Assembly: GCA_017996845.1 (NCBI GenBank) | Contig: JAGOGF010000086.1 | Location: forward strand, 1-10,906 | Length of the DNA: 10,906 bases | Source of the DNA: Butyrivibrio sp. | Lineage (GTDB): Bacteria; Bacillota_A; Clostridia; Lachnospirales; Lachnospiraceae | Reading direction: 5' to 3' | Shown here: positions 6,146 through 10,906 of the stretch, one piece after another | How the letters are laid out: each line of letters starts with the position of its first letter | How positions within the stretch are numbered: position 1 is the first letter of the stretch | Made by a program: the position numbers and the translations under genes | Notes under the pieces: model-generated | What the model was told of the DNA's origin: nothing | The model's input: the letters and a program-made list of their open reading frames with translations, nothing else | Databases searched by the model: none

Positions 6146-6225
6146 AACAAATGGAGCATCAGGGAATAGCAGATATTGGGATGTACAGCATACTGGCGCA
6201 GGAATGGAGAAAACGGAATGTGTAA
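6142..6225 (+). CDS. 27-codon ORF, possibly the tail of a lost GNAT
   Basis: ATG overlaps the methyltransferase stop (ATGA), and the frame reads 27 codons to TAA, overlapping the GNAT 2 start by 8 bases. The product includes GIADIGMYSILAQEWRKR. This looks like the C-terminal strand of RimJ/RimL-type acetyltransferases (compare WKDTYIYAMLES at the end of GNAT 4 in this window). It could be a remnant of a deleted sixth GNAT, a coupling peptide that brings ribosomes to GNAT 2, or chance. Its end contains the GNAT 2 ribosome binding site. The reading frame is seen; any function is speculation. Confidence 0.35.
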   Translation: MKQMEHQGIADIGMYSILAQEWRKRNV

Positions 6226-6670
6226 ACAAATACGTCCGGCTGTAACAGAAGATATCTCCAGAATAGCGGAAATTCTTATTTTTACAAAAAGAAGTGCATA
6301 TCGCGCTATTTTCCAAAATGATCATGTTTCTTTTGGCGAAATGCAGGTGCTTCCGCTTGCAGAAACTTACCTGGAAAATCCCGAAAAGTTAAATGATTAT
6401 TATGTATATGAGGATGATTTTGTGAAAGGGCTGATTCATATTGAGCAAACGGAGATCTGTGAACTGTATGTGGATCCTTTTTTTGAAGGGCAGGGAATCG
6501 GTGGAAAACTGATGGAATTTGCGCTTTCTCAGGGAGCAGAACATCTGTGGGTGCTGGAAAAAAATGAATCTGCGATCCGTTTTTATAAAAGCAAAGGTTT
6601 TCTCTTTACTTCAGAAAAGAAACTGCAGGAGGGAACAGACGAATATATTGTCGGAATGCTGCATGCATGA
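6218..6670 (+). CDS. GNAT-family N-acetyltransferase 2
   Basis: A 150-residue single-domain GNAT starting MCKQIRPAV. Start ATG 6218 is chosen because GGAG (6206-6209) lies 8 bases upstream and the IRPA.TED opening is the standard first GNAT strand; the frame extends back to 6176 without support. The acetyl-CoA loop reads E-G-Q-G-I-G (90-95), so the usual leading Gln/Arg is replaced by Glu. Then follow KLMEFAL, the LWVLEKNESAIRFYKSKGF motif and a C-terminal strand. The pattern ELYVDPFFEGQGIG/LWVLEKN is closest to GNAT 5 of this cluster, so the two may be distant paralogues. The acceptor substrate is unknown. A hairpin and the CAT-like gene follow after 46 bases. Confidence 0.88.
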   Translation: MCKQIRPAVTEDISRIAEILIFTKRSAYRAIFQNDHVSFGEMQVLPLAETYLENPEKLNDYYVYEDDFVKGLIHIEQTEICELYVDPFFEGQGIGGKLMEFALSQGAEHLWVLEKNESAIRFYKSKGFLFTSEKKLQEGTDEYIVGMLHA

Positions 6671-6677
6671 AAAGGTA

Positions 6678-6720
6678 GAAGGAATGAAGCATGGAAATGC
6701 TTCGGCAGGGAGAAAAATGA
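6678..6720 (+). promoter_or_regulatory. Hairpin and 9-codon mini-ORF in front of the CAT-like gene
   Basis: GAAGCAT (6686-6692) and ATGCTTC (6697-6703) form a perfect 7-bp stem closed by GGAA, a GNRA-type tetraloop. GAAGG (6678-6682) stands 8 bases before ATG 6691, which opens a 9-codon frame (MEMLRQGEK). Its TGA (6718-6720) overlaps the CAT-like start (ATGA). The CAT-like Shine-Dalgarno AGGGAG (6707-6712) lies just outside the stem. Inducible Gram-positive cat genes are known to use a short leader ORF plus a hairpin; the arrangement here differs because the stem does not cover the downstream site. Coupling or attenuation is an inference. Confidence 0.4.
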
Positions 6721-7376
6721 ATTATAAGGTAATAGATCAAAATAAATATTATCGGAGTGGTGTTTTCAGGCATTTTTCCGAAGACTGCAAATGTTCTACA
6801 TCCATGACAGCCAGAGTTGATGTAACAGAGCTTGTTAAATTTGCAAAACAGACAGATACAAAATTCTATATTGATTTTCTTTATATTCTTTCGACTGTAT
6901 TGAATGCAAGAGATGATTACAGAATGGGTTACCTGTGGCAGACGCAGGAGCTGATCTGTTATGACAGAATTCATCCGACACAATACATTTTTCATGAAGA
7001 TACGCAAACCTGCACACCGGTATATACGACTTACGATGAAGATTATCAGATTTTTTATGAGAATGCAGTGCAGGATGCAGAAAAGGCGAAGCAGACAAGG
7101 GAATATGGTCTGGACATGGAGAATCATCCGAACTGGTTTGATGCCTCCTATATTTCATGGTTATCCTATGATTCTCTGAATATTGAACTGCCGGATGGCT
7201 ATCTCTTCTTTGCACCGATTGTTAACTGGGGCAGATACAGAGAAGAGAATGATAGACTTGTCATGCCGGTCAGTGTGAGAATGAACCATGCCATCGCAGA
7301 TGGCTATCTGGTGGCAAATGTATTCCGATTGCTGGAAAAGGAAATAGCAGATTTCTGTAAAAGAAACAATCCGTAA
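6717..7376 (+). CDS. Chloramphenicol O-acetyltransferase-family protein (type A fold)
   Basis: A 219-residue protein, the normal length for type A chloramphenicol acetyltransferases, which acetylate the drug's 3-hydroxyl from acetyl-CoA as cytosolic trimers. Seen: the catalytic HxxxDG motif with His191 and Asp195 (MNHAIADGYL), the oxyanion-type serine region SYDSLNIEL with Ser153 matching the SFTSF/NFDSF segment, and the FFAPIVNWGRYREENDRLVMPVSV stretch matching the core strand before the active site. The first His of the usual HHxxxDG is Asn190. ATG 6717 has AGGGAG upstream at short spacing; ATG 6684 in frame would add 11 residues through the upstream hairpin. The family is firm. Whether it confers resistance or acetylates another hydroxyl compound is open, because many chromosomal CAT-like proteins of Clostridia are untested. 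Confidence 0.88.
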   Translation: MNYKVIDQNKYYRSGVFRHFSEDCKCSTSMTARVDVTELVKFAKQTDTKFYIDFLYILSTVLNARDDYRMGYLWQTQELICYDRIHPTQYIFHEDTQTCTPVYTTYDEDYQIFYENAVQDAEKAKQTREYGLDMENHPNWFDASYISWLSYDSLNIELPDGYLFFAPIVNWGRYREENDRLVMPVSVRMNHAIADGYLVANVFRLLEKEIADFCKRNNP

Positions 7377-7416
7377 AAATGTTTGAAAAAGGTTGAAAAA
7401 AAGAGGGATGAAAACG

Positions 7417-7929
7417 ATGAATATAAAACTGGTAAAATTGTCTTATGAATACAAACAGCAGCTTTTTGACATGATGGAGGAATGGCTTTTGGTCGAACAG
7501 GACTTTTCACCCTATATGATCAGAAGAAATGATTACCATGATTTTGATTACTATCTTGCAAATCTGGAAATTAAGAAGGAGCAGGACGGGCGCGTTCCGG
7601 ATTCTACCTTTTTCTGTCTGGATACGGATCGCAATATTTTTGTCGGTGCAATTAATATCCGGCATTATTTGAATGAAGAACTGCTTTATACAGGCGGACA
7701 TATCGGAGATGGTATCAGACCAAGTGAGCGGAGAAAAGGATATGCAACGGCCATGATCGGACTGGGGCTGGAAGAGTGCCGCAAACTTGGCATAACAAAA
7801 GTACTGATGACATGTGATAAAGATAATATCGGATCAGCCAGATCAATTATGAATAACGGCGGTGTTCTGGAGAACGAAGTAATGGAAGACGGGGTACTGG
7901 AACAGCGCTACTGGATTACGTTGTCATAA
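7417..7929 (+). CDS. GNAT-family N-acetyltransferase 3
   Basis: A 170-residue GNAT. Start ATG 7417 (MNIKLVKL) has AGAGGG (7402-7407) 9 bases upstream; ATG 7408 and TTG 7393 are in frame but less well placed. Seen: a long acidic N-terminal region, strand STFFCLDTDRNIFVGAINIRHYL, the acetyl-CoA motif R-R-K-G-Y-A at 105-110 inside GIRPSERRKGYA, and TCDKDNIGSARSIMNNGGVLENEV. The last motif marks a recognisable subfamily of small-molecule-type GNATs whose substrates are not defined. It is flanked by similar short spacers (GTAAAAATGTTT after the upstream CAT-like gene and again after this gene). Family call is firm, substrate unknown. Confidence 0.92.
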   Translation: MNIKLVKLSYEYKQQLFDMMEEWLLVEQDFSPYMIRRNDYHDFDYYLANLEIKKEQDGRVPDSTFFCLDTDRNIFVGAINIRHYLNEELLYTGGHIGDGIRPSERRKGYATAMIGLGLEECRKLGITKVLMTCDKDNIGSARSIMNNGGVLENEVMEDGVLEQRYWITLS

Positions 7930-7963
7930 GGGTCAGTAAAAATGTTTCAACAAAAGGAGAGAT

Positions 7964-8743
7964 ATGAATCAAAAACTGTTACTGTTTGATCTGGATGGGA
8001 CATTATTAAAAAATGATAAAACAATTTCGGAGAATACATTGGCTGCGTTAATGAAATGCAGAAAAAAAGGCATGCTGATTGGAATATCCACGTCAAGAAG
8101 TGAACAGAATATCCTTTCTTTTATAGCTGCACTGCAGCCTGATATTATGATCACAAGCGGTGGAGCGCTTGTGAAGAAGCGGGACGAGTATATTTATAAG
8201 GCAGTATTTACGCCGGCAGAGACGAAGCAGATGATCAGGAAGGCAAGAGATATTTGTGGAGAAGATTGTGAAATTGCAATTGATACGATGAGCAGACACT
8301 TCTGGAATTACAAAACAGATCCGCAAAAACAGGATCCAAGCTGGGGAGAGAGTGAATGGACAGATTTCTACGATTTTGACCTGGAATCTCTCAAAATGTG
8401 TGTTGAGATATCGGATGAGAAAAAAGCAGAGCAACTGAAGGAAAGTCTTCCGCAGTGTGACAGTGTCCGCTTTTCAGAAGGAGACTGGTACAAATACACC
8501 CGGAAAGGTGTGACGAAAGAGCAGGCAATCAGGTTGGTATGCAGCGCATGCGGAATGAAATGTGAAGATATTGTCGCATTCGGAGATGATTATGCGGACA
8601 TAGGCATGCTCAAACTGGCAGGGATAGGTATTGCAATGGGAAATGCCATTCATGAAGTAAAGAAAGCCGCAGATGTTGTAATCGGATCAAATGAAGAGGA
8701 TGGAATCGCAAAATATCTGGAGGAAAGCTATGGAACAAATTGA
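7964..8743 (+). CDS. HAD-superfamily phosphatase, Cof/IIB type
   Basis: A 259-residue HAD hydrolase with a type C2 cap, predicted to dephosphorylate a small phosphometabolite in the cytosol with Mg2+. Seen: motif I FDLDGT with nucleophile Asp9 and acid/base Asp11; motif II GISTSR; motif III lysine in the RKGVTKEQAI segment; motif IV GDDYADIGML with Asp208/Asp209; then GIGIAMGNA and ADVVIGSNEEDGIAKYL, the classic Cof-family C-terminus. Length is normal for the class. AAAGGAGA precedes ATG 7964. The last 14 bases overlap the start of GNAT 4, so the two are probably translationally coupled. Substrates of Cof-type enzymes cannot be told from sequence; sugar phosphates, FMN and PLP are examples known for the family. 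Confidence 0.93.
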   Translation: MNQKLLLFDLDGTLLKNDKTISENTLAALMKCRKKGMLIGISTSRSEQNILSFIAALQPDIMITSGGALVKKRDEYIYKAVFTPAETKQMIRKARDICGEDCEIAIDTMSRHFWNYKTDPQKQDPSWGESEWTDFYDFDLESLKMCVEISDEKKAEQLKESLPQCDSVRFSEGDWYKYTRKGVTKEQAIRLVCSACGMKCEDIVAFGDDYADIGMLKLAGIGIAMGNAIHEVKKAADVVIGSNEEDGIAKYLEESYGTN

Positions 8744-9254
8744 AACAGAGCGTCTGATCCTGCGTAATTTTGCAGAAACAGATGCAGATGATTTATATGA
8801 ATATCTCTCAGATCCGGCGGTTGTTGCATTTGAACCATATCAGCCAATGACGAGAGAAGAGACAATTGAGAATCTCAAGTGGCGGATCAGCACAGATGAA
8901 ATGATAGCAGTTGAGCTGAAACAGACACATCACGTAATCGGGAATATATATCTTGGAAAAAGAGAGTGTGAAAATACAGAGATCGGGTATGTATTTAACA
9001 AAAGTGTATGGGGGCAGGGGTATGCGGCGCAGGCCTGCATGGCGCTGATGCAGAAATGTTTTGAAGAGGGAACCCATAGAATTTATGCGATGTGTGATCC
9101 TGCAAATCCCAATTCATGGAAATTACTCGAACGGCTTGGATTTATTCGGGAAGCACATCTTTCTCAAAATGTATATTTTTGGAAAGATGCCGGTGGAAAA
9201 CCAATCTGGAAAGATACCTATATTTACGCGATGCTGGAAAGTGCCTCGAAATGA
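8730..9254 (+). CDS. GNAT-family N-acetyltransferase 4 (RimJ/RimL type)
   Basis: A 174-residue Acetyltransf_3-type GNAT opening with the hallmark IETERLILRNF. ATG 8730 lies inside the end of the HAD gene with GGAGG (8719-8723) 6 bases upstream, which decides it over the frame's earlier start at 8691. The acetyl-CoA loop reads WGQGYA at 94-99, followed by CDPANPNSWKLLERLGF and a C-terminal WKDTYIYAML strand, all standard for this group. Members include ribosomal-protein acetyltransferases as well as many small-molecule enzymes; residue inspection cannot separate these. Its stop overlaps the next start (ATGA), giving coupling to GNAT 5. Confidence 0.93.
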   Translation: MEQIETERLILRNFAETDADDLYEYLSDPAVVAFEPYQPMTREETIENLKWRISTDEMIAVELKQTHHVIGNIYLGKRECENTEIGYVFNKSVWGQGYAAQACMALMQKCFEEGTHRIYAMCDPANPNSWKLLERLGFIREAHLSQNVYFWKDAGGKPIWKDTYIYAMLESASK

Positions 9255-9730
9255 AAAAAGAGTTACAAAAGGAGAAAAAGATCACTCAAGTTGATCAGGA
9301 GACGATACAGGCAGCGGCAGTTATTCACTCTGCATCCTGGATGAATTCTCATGCAGCGTTTTGCAGCGAACAGTTTATCAGAAAGCATACCGTGGAAAAT
9401 CAGAAAGCGTATCTGTTAAATGAAATGAAAGCAGGTAAAAAGATTTATATGCTGGTGGATAAAATTCCGGTCGGAATTGTTTCTGTAAAAGAGGATCTGA
9501 TTGAAAACCTTTATGTTTTGCCGGCAGAACAGCATCGGGGATATGGAACGGAGCTGTTGAGATATGCAATTGCAACGTGTTTGGGAATACCGCGATTATG
9601 GGTTCTTGACTGTAATATAAAAGCACGCTCGCTGTATATAAAATCCGGGTTTATCCAGACAGGCAATCAACATATTCTTTCGGATAATATTTCGGAAGTG
9701 GAAATGGAACTTAAGAGCGCCGTGAAGTAA
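9251..9730 (+). CDS. GNAT-family N-acetyltransferase 5
   Basis: A 159-residue GNAT. ATG 9251 overlaps the stop of GNAT 4, with GGAAAG upstream inside that gene; the open frame back to 9116 is only overlap with GNAT 4. Seen: the N-terminal IHSASWMNSH region with a polar, basic N-terminus, the strand KKIYMLVDKIPVGIVSV, ENLYVLPAEQHRGYG with acetyl-CoA loop Q-H-R-G-Y-G at 94-99, and LWVLDCNIKARSLYIKSGF. The IHSASW-type opening is common in GNATs annotated only at family level. It shares the LYV.P/LWVL pattern with GNAT 2. Acceptor unknown. The flavoprotein gene follows after 35 bases without a terminator. Confidence 0.9.
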   Translation: MKKELQKEKKITQVDQETIQAAAVIHSASWMNSHAAFCSEQFIRKHTVENQKAYLLNEMKAGKKIYMLVDKIPVGIVSVKEDLIENLYVLPAEQHRGYGTELLRYAIATCLGIPRLWVLDCNIKARSLYIKSGFIQTGNQHILSDNISEVEMELKSAVK

Positions 9731-9765
9731 AACAAAGCATCGAATTTACTTATGAGGAATGTGAT

Positions 9766-10536
9766 ATGGACATTTTATTGATAAATGGAAGTCCCAGAAA
9801 AAATGGAAATACACAGATGATTCTGAATTTGTATGCAGAGATGCTGCAAAAGCAGGAAAACACGACACATACGGATATGATTTCTCTGGCAGAACAGAAT
9901 ATAGAATTTTGCCATGGATGCAGATTGTGTATGGAAAGCACGGAAATGCTATGCCCATGCCGGGATTCTGTAAGAAATATTGAAAGCCGCATGAATGCAG
10001 CAGATATGATTATTGTGGGTACACCTGTTTATGTGGAGGATGTTTCCGGACTTACGAAAGTATGGATTGACCGGATGGCTTATCACTGCCATAGGCCGTT
10101 TCTGAACGGAAAAAAGGTTTTTCTGTTTACCACTTCCGGAGCAAATGCGTCCAGACATGCAATGAAAACGCTTCAACATGCTTTTCTGGCATGGGGAGCA
10201 ACTGTGGTGCGAGGCGAGAATTTCTCAATGGGTGGGAGAATGCAAGCAGAAGCAGTCAGTGAGAAATATGAAGTGCAGATCAGGGAGCAGATACAGAAAA
10301 TTTTGCAGTGGCAAAAAGCAGATCAGATTTCGTTGTTTTCATTGATTGCTTTTCGTGTACAGAAAGGCTTCTGGATTAAAAAAAGAGCAGAATCAGATTC
10401 GGTTGATTACCAATATTGGAAGAAAAATGGCTGGCTTGAAAAAAGTACATTATATTATCATCCGGCAGAGGTCAATCCCTTGAAGTGTTGTATTGCAGCA
10501 CTGATCGGGAAATTGATCGGACAGATATTGTATTAG
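9766..10536 (+). CDS. Flavodoxin-fold NAD(P)H-dependent oxidoreductase with an Isf-like cysteine motif
   Basis: A 256-residue protein of the NADPH-dependent FMN reductase/flavodoxin group, probably an FMN-binding electron-transfer or reductase protein. Seen: beta-1 and phosphate loop LLINGSPRKNGNT (4-16), the FMN-side loop GTPVYVEDVSGLTKVWIDR, and a cysteine cluster Cys49-x2-Cys52-x2-Cys55-x7-Cys63 plus Cys65. The first four match the CX2CX2CX4-7C spacing of iron-sulfur flavoproteins (Isf), which bind a [4Fe-4S] cluster. After about residue 185 comes a 70-residue C-terminal extension rich in basic and aromatic residues, ending in a mildly hydrophobic tail; its role is unknown. GAGG precedes ATG 9766 by 8 bases. 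Fold is firm, cluster binding is inferred, redox partner unknown. Confidence 0.88.
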   Translation: MDILLINGSPRKNGNTQMILNLYAEMLQKQENTTHTDMISLAEQNIEFCHGCRLCMESTEMLCPCRDSVRNIESRMNAADMIIVGTPVYVEDVSGLTKVWIDRMAYHCHRPFLNGKKVFLFTTSGANASRHAMKTLQHAFLAWGATVVRGENFSMGGRMQAEAVSEKYEVQIREQIQKILQWQKADQISLFSLIAFRVQKGFWIKKRAESDSVDYQYWKKNGWLEKSTLYYHPAEVNPLKCCIAALIGKLIGQILY

Positions 10537-10565
10537 CCGGAATTTGAAATGACAGGAGAAGAGAT

Positions 10566-10906
10566 ATGTGTGAGATCGTACGAAGAGAAATAGATGAAAA
10601 CTGGGCAGATGCAGCAGTTGTGGAAGCGGGAGATTATATATTTATTGGTTATTGCATGAAAAAGGAAGGGGAATCGATCGAGGCACAGATTAACGGGGCT
10701 TTTGATGTTCTGGAAGAGCGTCTGGGAAAAGCCGGGCTGACGATGGAAGCAGTCGTTAAAATGGATTGCCTGTTTCGCGATATCAACGATTTGAATTTTT
10801 TGCCTGAAATAATAAAGAAAAGATTTCAGGGAAATTATCCTGCCAGGAAAGCTTTTGAGACGAAGTTTATCAGAGACGGAATTGATTTCCAGATTGATGC
10901 AGTGGC
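10566..10906 (+). CDS. Rid-family (YjgF/UK114) protein, cut by right window edge
   Basis: 113 residues are visible and the frame is open at the edge; the family is about 125-130 residues. Rid1 proteins such as E. coli RidA hydrolyse reactive enamine/imine intermediates as trimers. Seen: the GDYIFIGYC strand, helix IEAQINGAFDVLEERLGKAGLTMEAVVK (quoted in parts by its AQ..GAF and LGKAGL elements), and YPARKAF with Arg94 aligning to RidA Arg105. By hand alignment the RidA catalytic Glu120 position is Gln109 (DFQIDAVA), so this may not be a typical imine deaminase. AGGAG (10554-10558) lies 7 bases before ATG 10566. It is 29 bases after the flavoprotein gene and probably in the same operon. Confidence 0.87.
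   Translation, partial: MCEIVRREIDENWADAAVVEAGDYIFIGYCMKKEGESIEAQINGAFDVLEERLGKAGLTMEAVVKMDCLFRDINDLNFLPEIIKKRFQGNYPARKAFETKFIRDGIDFQIDAV

Larger units (their letters stand above)
4664..10906 (+). other. Probable single operon of acyltransferases and tailoring enzymes
   Basis: From the promoter at 4629-4657 to the right edge, all genes are on one strand. Gaps are 23, 46, 40, 34, 35 and 29 bases, and four junctions overlap (5204/6142, 6142/6218, 7964/8730, 8730/9251 gene pairs). I found no intrinsic terminator or convincing internal promoter in the gaps. Six of the ten main genes are acyl-CoA-dependent acetyltransferases. Co-transcription is inferred from layout, not shown. Confidence 0.6.

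Noticed and set aside
6717..7376. Mobile chloramphenicol resistance element
   Set aside because: No transposase, integrase, resolvase or terminal repeats flank the CAT-like gene, and it fits into the operon spacing of its neighbours.
7393..7416. TTG start at 7393 for GNAT 3
   Set aside because: The AGAGGG at 7402-7407 lies inside this extension and correctly spaces ATG 7417, which gives the usual GNAT N-terminus.
9116..9250. Longer GNAT 5 starting at 9116
   Set aside because: The extension is another frame of GNAT 4 coding sequence. ATG 9251 overlaps the GNAT 4 stop in a typical ATGA junction.

Overview
The window looks like chromosome of a low-to-mid-GC Gram-positive anaerobe, most likely a gut Lachnospiraceae/Clostridia species. 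The basis is strong AGGAGG-type ribosome binding sites, short intergenic gaps, AT-rich promoters, and protein families typical of that group (VanH-like D-2-hydroxyacid dehydrogenase, four-domain CoA-disulfide reductase, many GNATs, a Cof-type HAD phosphatase, RidA). I cannot name the species. No rRNA, tRNA, CRISPR array, transposase or phage gene was seen.

Left part (1-2042), mostly minus strand. A D-lactate-type dehydrogenase runs off the left edge and has a near-perfect sigma-A promoter of its own. Upstream of it on the same strand is a small four-helix membrane protein of unknown function. A 316-base divergent intergenic region follows. On its plus strand it carries a dyad resembling a Crp/Fnr-family site placed at about -41 from a TATAAT promoter, a second dyad over the -10 box, and a long leader hairpin. 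These precede the next gene.

Centre (2043-4529), plus strand. One 828-residue protein joins a CoA-disulfide/persulfide reductase, a rhodanese domain, a TusA-like domain and a DsrE-like domain. It is probably a self-contained sulfane-sulfur handling enzyme. It ends at an intergenic element of nested inverted repeats with a strong hairpin terminator, whose 3' arm overlaps the promoter of the next transcription unit.

Right part (4725-10906), plus strand. Ten tightly packed genes have gaps of 46 bases or less, or overlapping ends, and show no internal terminator, so they probably form one operon. In order they encode GNAT acetyltransferase 1, a homocysteine S-methyltransferase-family protein, a 27-codon ORF, GNAT 2, a chloramphenicol-acetyltransferase-fold protein, GNAT 3, a HAD phosphatase, GNAT 4, GNAT 5, an Fe-S-type flavodoxin-fold oxidoreductase, and a Rid protein cut by the right edge. 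Six acyl-CoA-dependent acyltransferases with a methyltransferase, a phosphatase, a flavoprotein and a Rid protein suggest either a small-molecule modification or detoxification locus, or a stepwise accretion of unrelated enzyme cassettes under one promoter. No transporter, carrier protein or synthase is visible that would fix a product. This GNAT-rich array and the structured regulatory regions around 1870-2042, 4530-4660 and 6678-6720 are the parts most worth checking.
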